A stretch of 64,000 bases of DNA, from the NCBI RefSeq assembly GCF_003054705.1, contig NZ_QAYX01000022.1, positions 434,001 to 498,000 of the forward strand, written 5' to 3'. The first letter of the stretch is position 1. Every line of letters begins with the position of its first letter. Positions 42,704-51,711 of this stretch are shown in pieces. The notes under the pieces were generated by a model. That model did not search any database. It was not told the DNA's origin and saw only the letters and a list, made by a program, of their open reading frames with translations. The DNA is from Opitutus sp. ER46 (GTDB lineage Bacteria; Verrucomicrobiota; Verrucomicrobiia; Opitutales; Opitutaceae). The translations under genes were made by a program, and so were the position numbers.

Positions 42704-43942
42704 ATGGACTGCATGACCGAATCCGCCGCGGCGGTGCGCAAGCACGGCCGCAGCCTGCGTGTCGCCGTGTGTGTCGACACGCGGGATGGACCGGGACGCG
42801 AACGCTTGCGCGGGTTGTACGACTACGCCACGCCCCGCGCGTGGCGGCTCTTTCACCTGCGCACGGACGAGCCTTCGCTCCTTGAACAGGTCGTTTCAGG
42901 CCAGGTGGACGGTGCGGTGCTCTACGATCGGGACCCCACCGTCCACCGCTATCTTCAACGCGCCGGCATTCCCTGCGTCGAAACCGGCAGCCGCAACCTG
43001 GAGTTCGACGACGGGGCCGTGCACGTCGATGACGGCGAACTCACCGCGCACGCCGTGCGGCACCTGACGGCGGCCGGCTTCGAACACCTCGCGTACTGCG
43101 GTTACGGGCCGAACGCCGTGTCCGAGCGCCGCGCCCGCGAATTCACCGCGCGGGCGGAAGCGGACGGCCGCTCCGCCCAGGTGTTCGCCGACGGCCAGCC
43201 CTCCGGCGGCCACGCCCTCGAACCGCTCATCGCCTGGCTCCGCCAACTTCCCCGCCCCACCGGCGTGCTCGCCTTCGACGACAAGATGGCCGAGCGGGTG
43301 CTCGCGGCGTGCCGGTGGGCCGACCTCCGCGTCCCCGATGACCTGGGCGTGCTCGGCATCGGCAACGACGAACTCATCTGCGAACTCGCCACGCCCTGGC
43401 TCTCGAGCGTCGCCCTGCCGACGCGCGAAATCGGGCGTCGCGCGGCCGAGATCCTCGAAGGCATCCTCGACGGCCACCGGCCCGCGCCCATCCGGCTGCC
43501 ACTGCCGCCGCTGGAGGTGATCTCGCGCGCATCCACCGAGCGCCACGTTGCCCGCCATCCCGCCGTCGCTCGAGCAGTCGCCTATATTCGGGCCGAGCAC
43601 CACCGGCCCATCGGACTCAAGGAAATCGCCTCCGCCTTGGGCGTCGCCCGACGCACTCTCGAGCGGCGCTTCGCCGCCGAGATGAACATGACGCCCCACG
43701 ACTTCCTCGTTCAAACCCGGCTTCAACGAGCGAAGCGCCTCCTGCGTGGCCCCGCGCCAGTCGTCGCCGACGTGGCGCGCGAGTGCGGCTACCAATGCAG
43801 TTCAGCCTTCATCCGCATGTTCGAACGCCAGGTCGGCTACTCGCCCGAAGCATTTCGGCGCCGGATGGCGGCCGCCTGCCCCCCCGGCGGCACCTCGGTC
43901 AGAGCGGTTCCAAGCGCAGGAGGACGTAGGTGCCGTCGTTGA
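42704..43942 (+). CDS. XylR-type regulator (LacI-like sensor fused to AraC HTH)
   Basis: Transcription factor of 412 residues with the order of enterobacterial XylR: an N-terminal periplasmic-binding-like sugar sensor (LRVAVCVDTRDGPGRERLRGLYDYA... GVLGIGNDELICELATPWLSSVALP) and a C-terminal AraC-type double HTH (IGLKEIASALGVARRTLERRFAAEM; VADVARECGYQCSSAFIRMFERQVGYSPEAFRRR). The start at 42704 puts the sensor at the N-terminus; a second ATG lies at 42713. Its 3' end overlaps the convergent membrane-protein gene by 44 nt. No sugar gene is directly adjacent, so its target may be elsewhere. Confidence 0.86.
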   Translation: MDCMTESAAAVRKHGRSLRVAVCVDTRDGPGRERLRGLYDYATPRAWRLFHLRTDEPSLLEQVVSGQVDGAVLYDRDPTVHRYLQRAGIPCVETGSRNLEFDDGAVHVDDGELTAHAVRHLTAAGFEHLAYCGYGPNAVSERRAREFTARAEADGRSAQVFADGQPSGGHALEPLIAWLRQLPRPTGVLAFDDKMAERVLAACRWADLRVPDDLGVLGIGNDELICELATPWLSSVALPTREIGRRAAEILEGILDGHRPAPIRLPLPPLEVISRASTERHVARHPAVARAVAYIRAEHHRPIGLKEIASALGVARRTLERRFAAEMNMTPHDFLVQTRLQRAKRLLRGPAPVVADVARECGYQCSSAFIRMFERQVGYSPEAFRRRMAAACPPGGTSVRAVPSAGGRRCRR

Positions 43943-45755
43943 CGAGCACCTTCGCACCGCGCGCGCGGCGCTGGAGATCGGCCAGGAACACGAGTGCACG
44001 CGACGCCGTGAGCCGGTCAATGGGCACGCCCGACTCCGCGGCGCGCTGGAGCTCAGGCCCCGGTCGCACCGCGAATCCACGGTGCTCCAGCAACACGTAA
44101 TGCGCGCCTTCGGGCCAACGCGTCCAACGCTGGCTTAGTCCCGCCGGGTCGGTCTGAAAGATCGGGTTCCGGCGGTAATCCAAGAGGAAGGGTGTGGAGA
44201 CCCACGCCACCAGCGGTTCGCCCGCGGGCAGCATCTCCTGCAACCAGTCGAGCCGCGCCCGGGTAGTCGGACGAAAGACCGCGCGGTTGTACGCGAGGTA
44301 ATCGCTCCGCTCCGCCGGCGTGGCCTGCGCCAAGAACACCAGGGGCAGGCGCTCGCGCCACCACTGCGATGGACGTTGCACGGTCGACGGCAAAAAGCCC
44401 CAAACGACGACGCCCGCCACGCCGACGGCGGCCACCGCGTGCCACCGTCCCGTGCCCGCAGATGTCTCCGACTCGAGCAGCCGCAGTCCGCACGGCAATG
44501 CCGCCAGCAGCAGCGGAACCGCGTAGCGCGTAGCGCCAAACGGGCCGAACACCGCGGGCGCGCCCGCCTCCATCATCAACAGATAGACGACGCTCGCCGT
44601 CACCCCAGCCGAGATCACTCCGGCGAGGGCGGGACGATTCGGATCTCGGCCGCGCCACATCGCAAACCCGCCCGCAACGGCCACCACGCCGGCCACGAGC
44701 GCCACCAGCGTGTAGGCCCGTTGCGTCGTGCCGTAGTCCGATACCTGGCCCGAGAATAGGCCGACCTCCAGCGTCGGCCCCGGCGGGATCACCGGTGCGC
44801 CGCCGGAATGCAGATACAGCGGCGCGTGCAGCACGACCCATGGCATCAATCCGACCACCGCCCCCGCAAGCGACCAGGCCACGCTCGCCCACCGCGGCGC
44901 TCCCCACTCCGTGCGCAGGAGCGCGAGGCAGCCGACGTGCACGACCGCGAAGACGCCGAAGGTCGGCTTGAGGGCCACCAGCGCCGCGTAAACCAATCCG
45001 AGCAGTTGCCACGCCAGCGGCCGCGCCTTGGCCTCCTCCAGCGCCACACCGAGCAGGATCGCGGTCGCCATCAACGCCACGCCGCTGAAGAGCGCGGACA
45101 CGTTCACGATCAGCGGATCGACCGCGAGGAAGATGACCATCGCCGCCACCGCGCCCACACCCCAGCCGCGAACCGGCCGGCCCCAGCCCACCAGCCCGAG
45201 ACAGAGCAGCAGGCCGAACCAGGTATCCAACGCCCCGAGGTACGTGAGCGGAAAATGCGCCGCGACGAATCCATGTAGGAACGCCTGCGCGCCGAGCGTC
45301 TCCGCCCCGAGCGAGCTCAGCGGATTCACCCCGAGCGTGCCCGTCGCGAGCATCCGCACGGGCAGCGCGAAGTACTTCTCCAGGTCGTCGTGCACGTTGT
45401 ACGCGGCGGGCGGAACGAGGCTGTGCGCGACCAATCCGGCGACCGCGAGCCAGATCACGCCGACGACGATCGCGCCGGGGGTAAACCGCCACGACCGCCA
45501 TCGGCGTCCCGCGACGCACTCCGCGAACGCCGCCGCGACGCCCACCACCAATACCACGTCGAGCGCCCAGGGCCGGGCGATCCGCGCCAGGTTGAACACG
45601 CCGCCGACTCCGATCACCGCCGCCAAGCCCACCCCGGCCGTAAGCGGCCCGGTCAACTCCGGCGCGCGTATCAGGCGTCTGACAACGCGCCCCCATCCCC
45701 ACAGCGCGATCGCGGCGATACCGAGGCAGGCAAAGGGAATGAGCAGCGGTTGCAC
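43899..45755 (-). CDS. polytopic membrane protein of unknown function (GT-C-like)
   Basis: Integral membrane protein of 618 residues with about 11-12 hydrophobic helices in the first 450 residues and a C-terminal extracytoplasmic part. An acidic loop after an early helix (AYNVHDDLEKYF) and the overall topology resemble GT-C-fold glycosyltransferases or O-antigen-type enzymes; that is inference. I do not recognise a specific family. It lies 33 bp downstream of the MBL hydrolase on the same strand and overlaps the XylR-type gene end by 44 nt. Confidence 0.7.
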   Translation of the reverse strand: MQPLLIPFACLGIAAIALWGWGRVVRRLIRAPELTGPLTAGVGLAAVIGVGGVFNLARIARPWALDVVLVVGVAAAFAECVAGRRWRSWRFTPGAIVVGVIWLAVAGLVAHSLVPPAAYNVHDDLEKYFALPVRMLATGTLGVNPLSSLGAETLGAQAFLHGFVAAHFPLTYLGALDTWFGLLLCLGLVGWGRPVRGWGVGAVAAMVIFLAVDPLIVNVSALFSGVALMATAILLGVALEEAKARPLAWQLLGLVYAALVALKPTFGVFAVVHVGCLALLRTEWGAPRWASVAWSLAGAVVGLMPWVVLHAPLYLHSGGAPVIPPGPTLEVGLFSGQVSDYGTTQRAYTLVALVAGVVAVAGGFAMWRGRDPNRPALAGVISAGVTASVVYLLMMEAGAPAVFGPFGATRYAVPLLLAALPCGLRLLESETSAGTGRWHAVAAVGVAGVVVWGFLPSTVQRPSQWWRERLPLVFLAQATPAERSDYLAYNRAVFRPTTRARLDWLQEMLPAGEPLVAWVSTPFLLDYRRNPIFQTDPAGLSQRWTRWPEGAHYVLLEHRGFAVRPGPELQRAAESGVPIDRLTASRALVFLADLQRRARGAKVLVNDGTYVLLRLEPL

Positions 45756-45788
45756 CGGACGAGGCAGCGATCCCGGGCGGTTTGGCGA

Positions 45789-46685
45789 TCAGCGCTCCGC
45801 GATCCAGACGAAACTCTCGCCCTGCGGGCGAACGTGGCCGAGTCCGGGGAACGGGAAGTGCACCGCATAGATGCGCACGCCGTTCTCCGCCGCCTTTTGC
45901 AGCAGCGCGCGGCGCTGGGTTTTGCCCGCGGCGGCGTCCACGTCGAACGCGATCGTCCAGTCGGGCCGCTGCACCGAGATGATCGAATGATGCGCCGCAT
46001 CGCCGATGTAGAACAGCCGCTCGCCCTGCGAGACGATCTCCGCCCCGACATGCCCGGGCGTGTGCCCGCCGAGGTCCACGGTCGTGATCTCCGGCGCGAT
46101 CTTCTCGCCCGGGCGGAACGTCGCCACCTTTGGCGTGATCGCCGCGACGAGGGCGGCGTTGGCCGGACGTTGCCGGATCCACGCCCACTCGGCCGCCGCG
46201 AGGCGGATGGTCGCGTTGGCAAACGCCAGCTTGCCGTCGGCGTCGAGCAACCCGCCGAGGTGGTCGTCATGCCCGTGCGAAATGAAGATATCGGTCACGT
46301 CCTCGGGATTGATTCCCGCCGCCCGCAACGACGCCGGCAGCTGGCCGGCCACCGCCCAGTCCGCCTTGCCGGCGCCGGTGTCGAACAACACGACGCGCTT
46401 TCCGGCCCGCACGAGCAGCGGCTGCAGGCTGAACTCGACCTTGTCGGTGGGCAGCCCCGCGGTCTGCAACAGCGCCGCGACCTTGGCAGGCGGTTCGCCG
46501 ACCCCGACGACCGTGCCGTCGTTTGGCATCGTGATGCTGCCATCGCGCAGCGCGAACGCATCGAGCGCGCCGATCTTGAAACGATGAACGTCACCCTTCG
46601 GCGCGCCCTCCGACGCACTCACCGGCAGCACAGCCCAGAACAGGGCTGCGAGACCCACAGGAACAACCCAGCGCAGCAGTTTCAT
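45789..46685 (-). CDS. secreted MBL-fold metallo-hydrolase
   Basis: Metallo-beta-lactamase-fold protein of 298 residues with a signal peptide (LLRWVVPVGLAALFWAVLPVSAS). The zinc motif HGHDDHLGG is at about residues 130-138, with further ligands in DLGGHTPGHVG and FYIGDAAHH. The usual general reaction is hydrolysis of a lactone, ester or phosphoester; the substrate cannot be told. The start at 46685 gives the signal peptide; the frame is open upstream into the tRNA region. Confidence 0.85.
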   Translation of the reverse strand: MKLLRWVVPVGLAALFWAVLPVSASEGAPKGDVHRFKIGALDAFALRDGSITMPNDGTVVGVGEPPAKVAALLQTAGLPTDKVEFSLQPLLVRAGKRVVLFDTGAGKADWAVAGQLPASLRAAGINPEDVTDIFISHGHDDHLGGLLDADGKLAFANATIRLAAAEWAWIRQRPANAALVAAITPKVATFRPGEKIAPEITTVDLGGHTPGHVGAEIVSQGERLFYIGDAAHHSIISVQRPDWTIAFDVDAAAGKTQRRALLQKAAENGVRIYAVHFPFPGLGHVRPQGESFVWIAER

Positions 46686-46808
46686 AGCCGCGATCGTGCG
46701 CGTAAGCGCATCCTGCGCAAGTGCCCGTCCCGCACAGCTTCGCACCAGTCCGCGCGCTACACCCAGCCCGAATATTCCGGACCTCCCCAGTTCCCCCGCG
46801 TACGCTTT

Positions 46809-46832
46809 CCATTTTTGCGCCAGCAAAAATGG
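46809..46832 (-). terminator. hairpin directly after tRNA-Ser
   Basis: CCATTTTTGC (46809-46818) and GCAAAAATGG (46823-46832) form a perfect 10-bp stem with a 4-nt loop. The stem abuts the tRNA 3' end on the minus strand, so it probably terminates the tRNA transcript. Confidence 0.55.
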
Positions 46833-46919
46833 CGGAGAGGGAGGGATTCGAACCCCCGGTGAGCTTGCACCCACAGCGGTTTTCAAGACCGCCGCAATAG
46901 ACCACTCTGCCACCTCTCC
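46833..46919 (-). tRNA. tRNA-Ser (anticodon UGA)
   Basis: 87-nt type II tRNA. The acceptor stem GGAGAGG (46919-46913) pairs with CCTCTCC (46840-46834), discriminator G at 46833. The anticodon stem-loop GCGGT-CTTGAAA-ACCGC gives anticodon TGA. A long variable arm (GCTGTGGGTGCAAGCTCACC region) and the T-loop GGTTCGAATCC are present. CCA is not encoded. Confidence 0.95.
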
Positions 46920-47007
46920 GTGGCGCCGACTTGTGTGGCCAGAGAGATACGAGGCGCCCCACCCCGCGCAAGCCGATTAACCGCCGATCGTCTCCGACGA
47001 CGCCACT

Positions 47008-47484
47008 TCAGCTCCGCAGCGATGCAAACAGGAGCATCACACACAGGATTGTTGGGCAAACGGCGAGCAGCGCGCCGACGATCCACAGCGCCAAGCGCTC
47101 GACGGTGAAGCCCGGCACGACGCACGATTCATGCGGATTCTCGGGACAATAGTAGATCGGAACACGACCACCCTCGCCATATGGGAACTTCGCCTGCATC
47201 CCCTCCAGGCTCCTGGCCGACCGGGTCTTGTGGTCGCCCCAGTACGTTTCAGATCCGAGGCGATATCGATACCGCACATACCAACGCCACCGGTTCGACG
47301 GGCCGTCGTTTAGGTACCTCGCTCGTAGAACCGTCATCGACGTGATCTCGGCGTCCGTCTGCGGCCAACGACGCGACCTGAACGCGACCGAGACTGCGGG
47401 CGCCCCCCTCTTGAAAGCCAGCCACGCGAACGCCCAGAAAGGGAGCGGCATCAGCGCCACAGTCCACAACGCGCCAGAAGTCAT
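47008..47484 (-). CDS. DUF3592-family membrane protein
   Basis: Protein of 158 residues with two hydrophobic helices (LWTVALMPLPFWAFAWLAF near the N-terminus; LALWIVGALLAVCPTILCVMLLF near the C-terminus) around a beta-rich domain. That domain has the DUF3592 pattern: YVRYRYRLGSETYWGDHKT, then PYGEGGRVPIYYCPENPHESCVV. Function unknown in the family. The start at 47484 gives an immediate N-terminal helix; the frame remains open further upstream. It is divergent from the SET-domain gene. Confidence 0.77.
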   Translation of the reverse strand: MTSGALWTVALMPLPFWAFAWLAFKRGAPAVSVAFRSRRWPQTDAEITSMTVLRARYLNDGPSNRWRWYVRYRYRLGSETYWGDHKTRSARSLEGMQAKFPYGEGGRVPIYYCPENPHESCVVPGFTVERLALWIVGALLAVCPTILCVMLLFASLRS

Positions 47485-47623
47485 TTGAGAGCGCCTAGTT
47501 GGCCGCGTAACTGACCTTGCGACAAGCCCGAACCCGGCGGGCCGCGCCGTCGCGGCGACCGGCGAGATCGCCAATGACGGATGTTGCCGGCGGGGCGTGC
47601 GACGGTATTCGGTGAAGGCCTCC

Positions 47624-48163
47624 ATGGAACGAGCAAGCCACCGCGCCAACACCCACGCCTGGATCGAGGTCGTCACCTCGGCCATCCATGGGCGCGGTGT
47701 GCGCGCCGCACGGGAGATTCCCGCCGGCACGCGGATCATCGAATACACGGGTGAGCGCATCACCAAGGCGGAGGCGCGGCGCCGCGAGGAAGCCCGCCTG
47801 CGACGCGCCGAACGCGGCGGCGACGGCAGCGTGTACATCTTCAACCTCAACCAGCGCTACGACCTCGACGGCCGCACCCGGCGCAATCCCGCACGGCTCA
47901 TCAACCATTCCTGCGCGCCGAACTGCGAGTCCCAGACCGTGCGCGGCCACATCTGGATCGTCGCCCGCCGCGACATCCCCGCCGGCGAGGAACTCACCTT
48001 CGATTACGGCTTCCCGCTCGCCGAATGGTCCCTCCACCCCTGCCGCTGCGGCACCCCGCGCTGCCCGGGCTACATCGTCAGTGGCTGGCAACGCTGGCGC
48101 CTGCGCCGGCTGCTCCGCGCGAGCCGCCGCGGCACCGCCAAAAAATCGCCCGCGAAACGTTAG
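47624..48163 (+). CDS. SET-domain protein lysine methyltransferase-like
   Basis: Protein of 179 residues with a complete SET core: SAIHGRGVRAAREIPAGTRIIEYTGE, VYIFNLNQRYDLDG, the pseudoknot motif INHSCAPNC, EELTFDYG, and a post-SET-like Cys cluster (HPCRCGTPRCPGYI). These match AdoMet-dependent methyltransferases acting on protein lysine. SET proteins are mainly eukaryotic but occur in some bacteria, including Verrucomicrobia and Chlamydiae. The basic C-terminus (RLRRLLRASRRGTAKKSPAKR) could contact DNA. An upstream GTG at 47597 would add 9 residues. The target is unknown. Confidence 0.87.
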   Translation: MERASHRANTHAWIEVVTSAIHGRGVRAAREIPAGTRIIEYTGERITKAEARRREEARLRRAERGGDGSVYIFNLNQRYDLDGRTRRNPARLINHSCAPNCESQTVRGHIWIVARRDIPAGEELTFDYGFPLAEWSLHPCRCGTPRCPGYIVSGWQRWRLRRLLRASRRGTAKKSPAKR

Positions 48164-48223
48164 CGTCCCAACGGCGGCGCGCCCGTTTCACCCCGCGCCG
48201 CGGTCCCGCGCTCAAGTGGCCGC

Positions 48224-48658
48224 GTGATTTGTCAGCCGGAGCGCGACCGCTACCGTGCGCGCGTGAAATCCCTGGCCGACTACGAGCAGAAGATCGACCG
48301 CCTGCACGACGATTGCCCCGTGCGCGCCGCGATTGACGTGATCCGCGGACGCTGGAAACCGTCGCTCCTCTTCGAGCTCAAGACCGGCCCGCGGCGTTTC
48401 TCGGAGCTGCAGGCCGCCCTCACCGGCATCACCGCCCAGGCGCTCACCGTGCAACTGCGGCAACTCGAGGCCGACGGCATTATCCGCCGCACGCTCTATC
48501 CCGAGACGCCGCCCCGCGTGGAGTATGAGGTGACCCAATACGGCGCGAGCCTCTCGGCCGTGATGGATCAACTCGAGGCCTGGGGAGTGGCCTATCTTGC
48601 CCGCCGCGCCCAGCCGGCGAGGGTCAAACGCCCCGCCTCGGTCCGGGTTCGCCTCTGA
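48224..48658 (+). CDS. HxlR family transcriptional regulator
   Basis: Winged-helix regulator of 144 residues. The HxlR signature is clear: CPVRAAIDVIRGRWKPSLLFELKTGPRRFSEL, then ITAQALTVQLRQLEADGIIRR and VEYEVTQYGASLSAVMDQLEAWG. The conserved Cys after the N-terminal helix often senses redox or electrophiles. The GTG at 48224 is used; another GTG at 48263 is possible. It is 228 bp upstream of azoR on the same strand, a common pairing in which it controls the azoreductase. Confidence 0.85.
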   Translation: MICQPERDRYRARVKSLADYEQKIDRLHDDCPVRAAIDVIRGRWKPSLLFELKTGPRRFSELQAALTGITAQALTVQLRQLEADGIIRRTLYPETPPRVEYEVTQYGASLSAVMDQLEAWGVAYLARRAQPARVKRPASVRVRL

Positions 48659-48812
48659 TCTCCGGCCGCGCGGCCCCCGCGTTCCGCCAACGGCAAAACG
48701 CCACCATCGTCCGAGGCCGCTCTCCCCGTCCCCACGGCGTTGCTTCGGCACCGCTGCGCAGCTACGTCGCGCCGTCGTGCCCTCCCCGCGCCGCGCAGGG
48801 CAACGCCGCCCA

Positions 48813-48836
48813 CTCACTTTCTCGTGAGCGACTCAC
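48813..48836. promoter_or_regulatory. candidate HxlR operator upstream of azoR
   Basis: CTCAC-N6-GTGAG-N3-CTCAC: two overlapping inverted repeats share the central GTGAG (48824-48828), including the perfect GTGAGCGACTCAC. It lies 50-75 bp before the azoR start, where a regulator could block the promoter. Assignment to the neighbouring HxlR protein is inference. Confidence 0.45.
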
Positions 48837-48886
48837 AATTTTGAGACGAAGCACGCACGGCGGAGCGCGCGTAAGCTGCGCCCGCC

Positions 48887-49540
48887 ATGAACAACCTCCT
48901 CGTCATACACTCCAGCGGACGCGTCACCCGCTCCATCACCCGCCGGCTCACCACGCGCCTCGTCGCGGCCTGGAAAACGCACCACCCCGATGGCCAGGTC
49001 GTGGAGCGCGACCTCACGCAGTCCCCGCCGCCCGTTGTCAACGAGCCCTGGATCGCCGCCGCCTTCGCCGATCCGAAGCGGCGCACGCCGGCCATGCTCG
49101 ACGCCTTGGCGTCGAGCGACGCGCTCATCGCCGAGATCGAGCGGGCCGACGCCATCGTGATCGGCGCGCCGGTGTACAACTTTGGCCTGCCGGCCCAGCT
49201 CAAGGCCTACATCGACCAGATTGTCCGCGTCGGCCGTACCTTCGGCTTCAACGCCGAAGCCGCCCAGCCGTACACGCCGCTGCTGCAATCGAAACCCGTG
49301 GTCGTGCTGACCTCGGCCGGTGACGGCTCGCTCCTGCCCGGCGGCGCGCTCGCCCACCTCAACTTCCTCGAACCGCATCTCACGACCGTCTTCGGGTTCA
49401 TCGGTCTCACTGACGTGACATTCGTGCGCGTCGGCCACGAGGAGTATCAGGACGAGCGGCTCGCCCACTCCCTCGCCGCCGCCGAAACCGCGGTCGAAGA
49501 ACTCGCCGCGCGCGGCGCACCCGCAGCCGTCGCCGCCTGA
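48887..49540 (+). CDS. azoR: FMN-dependent NADH-azoreductase
   Basis: Flavodoxin-fold quinone/azo reductase of 217 residues. Motifs: LVIHSSGRVTRSITRRLTTRLVAAW (phosphate-binding N-terminal strand-loop), DAIVIGAPVYNFGLPAQLKAYIDQIVRVGRTF (the hallmark PxYNFxxPxxLKxxxDxxxRxGxTF block) and VVLTSAGDGS. It reduces quinones, azo dyes and nitro compounds using NAD(P)H and protects against electrophiles. The regulator at 48224 is probably its controller. Confidence 0.88.
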   Translation: MNNLLVIHSSGRVTRSITRRLTTRLVAAWKTHHPDGQVVERDLTQSPPPVVNEPWIAAAFADPKRRTPAMLDALASSDALIAEIERADAIVIGAPVYNFGLPAQLKAYIDQIVRVGRTFGFNAEAAQPYTPLLQSKPVVVLTSAGDGSLLPGGALAHLNFLEPHLTTVFGFIGLTDVTFVRVGHEEYQDERLAHSLAAAETAVEELAARGAPAAVAA

Positions 49541-50094
49541 GCATCACCGCCCCGCGCAAACCTCGGGTCCGTTCGTGATTCTTCCCACATCCTTACGCCC
49601 CAATCTTCGAACCAGCGTTCACCGCGAACGCTCGCGAACCGGGCCGCGAAAACCCGAGGTCGGCGGTGTCGCTCACGCGTTCGTCTCCCGCGCCCGACGT
49701 CGCCCGGTTTTCGCGCCTGTTCGCGCCTTTCGCGGTTCACCTGTTCTGTCCGCGATTCACCACGCGCTGCGGAGATGGGAATCCGAGAGAGGGATGCCAA
49801 TGGACACGAATGGCGCAGGTGCTCCTATCTGCCACTTGGTCAGCGGTCTTCATTCGTGTCGCTTCGCGTCCATTCGTGGTCACTTCCACATCTTTACTCC
49901 GCGATTCCCAAACCAGCGTTGACCGCGAACACTCGCGAATCGGGCCGCGAAAATCCGATGTGGTCGACCTCGCTCACGCGTTCGTCTCTCGCGATCGACG
50001 TTCCCCGATCTTCGCGCTTGTTCGCGCCTTTCGCGGTTCACGTGTTCCGTTCGCGGTTCACCCGGACCGCGCCTTTCGTCCGCCGCCGCGCCGG
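49541..50094. repeat. intergenic region with two 195-bp imperfect direct repeats
   Basis: No supportable gene. Unit A (about 49567-49761) and unit B (about 49868-50062) are offset by 301 bp and share blocks such as CCAGCGTT-ACCGCGAAC, TCGCTCACGCGTTCGTCTC and TTCGCGCCTTTCGCGGTTCAC. Between them are copies and reverse complements of GACACGAATGG and CCATTCGTG. The units are also rich in CGCGAA/TTCGCG, giving much secondary-structure potential. Confidence 0.65.
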
Positions 50095-51711
50095 CTACTT
50101 TCCCGGCGCGACGTCGAACCACGCGAAGTCGGCGTAGCCGCGTTTCGTGGTCCCGGCGGGAGCCTGGGCAAACAGGCCCACCTTGGCGCCGACCCACTTG
50201 CTGACCGTCGCGTGGAAAGCCGCACCGATCGGCTGGTAGGTGTCGCCGTCGAAACTGTAGCTGAACGCACAGGTCGCATCGTCCCCCACGCTTACGCGGA
50301 GCCAGACTTTCGCTGCCTTCGCGGGCACGCGCGCGAGCTCCCGCTCGGGATTGCCCTCCTGCGCGGCGTTGCACGTGACGTGGACCAACGCGAGTCCTTC
50401 GGCAGTGCGGCGCAGCCCAAGCCACGCGTAACTGTAGCCAAACACCACCAAGCCCGCTGTCTCGCCCTCCGCGGCCGGCGCGAAGCTCAGCTGCGTCGTC
50501 GTCACGAACCGCGGCGCAGGGAACTTCTGCAGCAGCAGGTTCGGCGCGAGCCAGAGCGAGTTCGCGTCCGCCGGCGCCGGCACCGCGTGCAGGCGCAGGC
50601 CCGCATCCTTCGGCCGCAGCTCTAGCCACGATGTCTCCGGATTGGCCTGCCACTGCCACTGGAGGCCGAGCTTCGCCGCGCGAAAATCATCCGAGGTCGC
50701 CGGCACCGCGATCGGCGCCGGGGCCACGCCGGGTTTCACGTGCCGCAGCACCGGCTCGCCAACACCCGCCACGCCAGGCGTGCCCATGCTCGGCCAGCCG
50801 TCCGCGTCCCATTGCATCGGCTGCAGGTGCATGATCCGGCCGTACGCCGCGAGGTCCTGGAAATGCAGGAACCAGTGCTGGCCGGTCGGGGTGTCGATCC
50901 ACGCGCCCTGGTGCGGGCCGTTGATGGGCGTGCGCCCCTGCTCGAGCACGATGCGCGAGTCGTAGGGACCGTAGATATTCTTTGACCGAAACACGGCTTG
51001 GTAGCCGGTCGCCACGCCGCCGGCCGGCGCGAACACGAAGTAGTACTCGCCGCGGCGATACAGCTTTGGGCCCTCGAGGGTCTGCCAGCCGGTCAGCTTG
51101 TCGGCATCGATGATCACCTTGCCCTCATCCACCGTGCGCAGGCCGTCGGCGGAAAGTTTGTGCAGCGTGACGCGGTTGCAGATGCCCGCGCGGCTCTTCG
51201 CCCAGCCGTGCACCAGGTAGCCCTGGCCGTCGGCGTCCCAGAGCGGACACGGGTCGATGAGCCCCTTGCCGCCCAACACGAGGGTGGGCGCGGACCATTG
51301 CCCGCGCGGGTCGTCCGCCGTCACCACATAGAGGCCAAAGTCCGGGTCGGGATAGTAGATCCAGAACTTGCCCGCATGATGCCGGATCGACGGCGCCCAG
51401 ACGCCTCCGCCGTGGCGCGGCGTCTTGAAGTGCTCCACCGGCGTGAGTTGCGGCAGGGCGTGATTGACGAGCGTCCAGTTCACCAGATCCCGCGAGTGCA
51501 GAATCGGCAGCCCGGGCGCGTGACCGAAGCTCGAAGCGGTCAGCCAGAAGTCGTCGCCCACCCGGATCGCATCCGGATCCGAATAGTCGGCGCACAACAC
51601 CGGGTTGCGGTACGTGCCGTCGCCCGCATCGGACACCCAGGCGGGCGGCGGCAGGACATGGGCGGCGGCCGCCGCGTTGGTCGCATCAAAATCAGCAGGT
51701 GAAGCCATCAT
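50095..51711 (-). CDS. GH43 family enzyme (subfamily-12-like beta-xylosidase/arabinofuranosidase)
   Basis: Hydrolase of 538 residues with an N-terminal five-bladed propeller and C-terminal beta-sandwich (DFRAAKLGLQWQWQANP... to the end). Active-site acids: base D45 in YSDPD, pKa-modulating D153 in GLIDPCPLWD and acid E213 in TLEGPKLYRR. Blocks DFWLTASSFGHAPGLPILHSRDLVNW and NGPHQGAWIDTPTGQHWFLHFQD are typical of xylan/arabinan-active GH43. There is no signal peptide from the ATG at 51711, which overlaps the esterase stop by 4 nt. Cytoplasmic trimming of imported oligosaccharides fits the upstream MFS gene. Confidence 0.87.
   Translation of the reverse strand: MMASPADFDATNAAAAAHVLPPPAWVSDAGDGTYRNPVLCADYSDPDAIRVGDDFWLTASSFGHAPGLPILHSRDLVNWTLVNHALPQLTPVEHFKTPRHGGGVWAPSIRHHAGKFWIYYPDPDFGLYVVTADDPRGQWSAPTLVLGGKGLIDPCPLWDADGQGYLVHGWAKSRAGICNRVTLHKLSADGLRTVDEGKVIIDADKLTGWQTLEGPKLYRRGEYYFVFAPAGGVATGYQAVFRSKNIYGPYDSRIVLEQGRTPINGPHQGAWIDTPTGQHWFLHFQDLAAYGRIMHLQPMQWDADGWPSMGTPGVAGVGEPVLRHVKPGVAPAPIAVPATSDDFRAAKLGLQWQWQANPETSWLELRPKDAGLRLHAVPAPADANSLWLAPNLLLQKFPAPRFVTTTQLSFAPAAEGETAGLVVFGYSYAWLGLRRTAEGLALVHVTCNAAQEGNPERELARVPAKAAKVWLRVSVGDDATCAFSYSFDGDTYQPIGAAFHATVSKWVGAKVGLFAQAPAGTTKRGYADFAWFDVAPGK

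Noticed and set aside
49541-50094. Small ORFs of about 110 residues in the repeat region
   Set aside because: They read through the direct repeats in several frames, have no start context and no recognisable domain.
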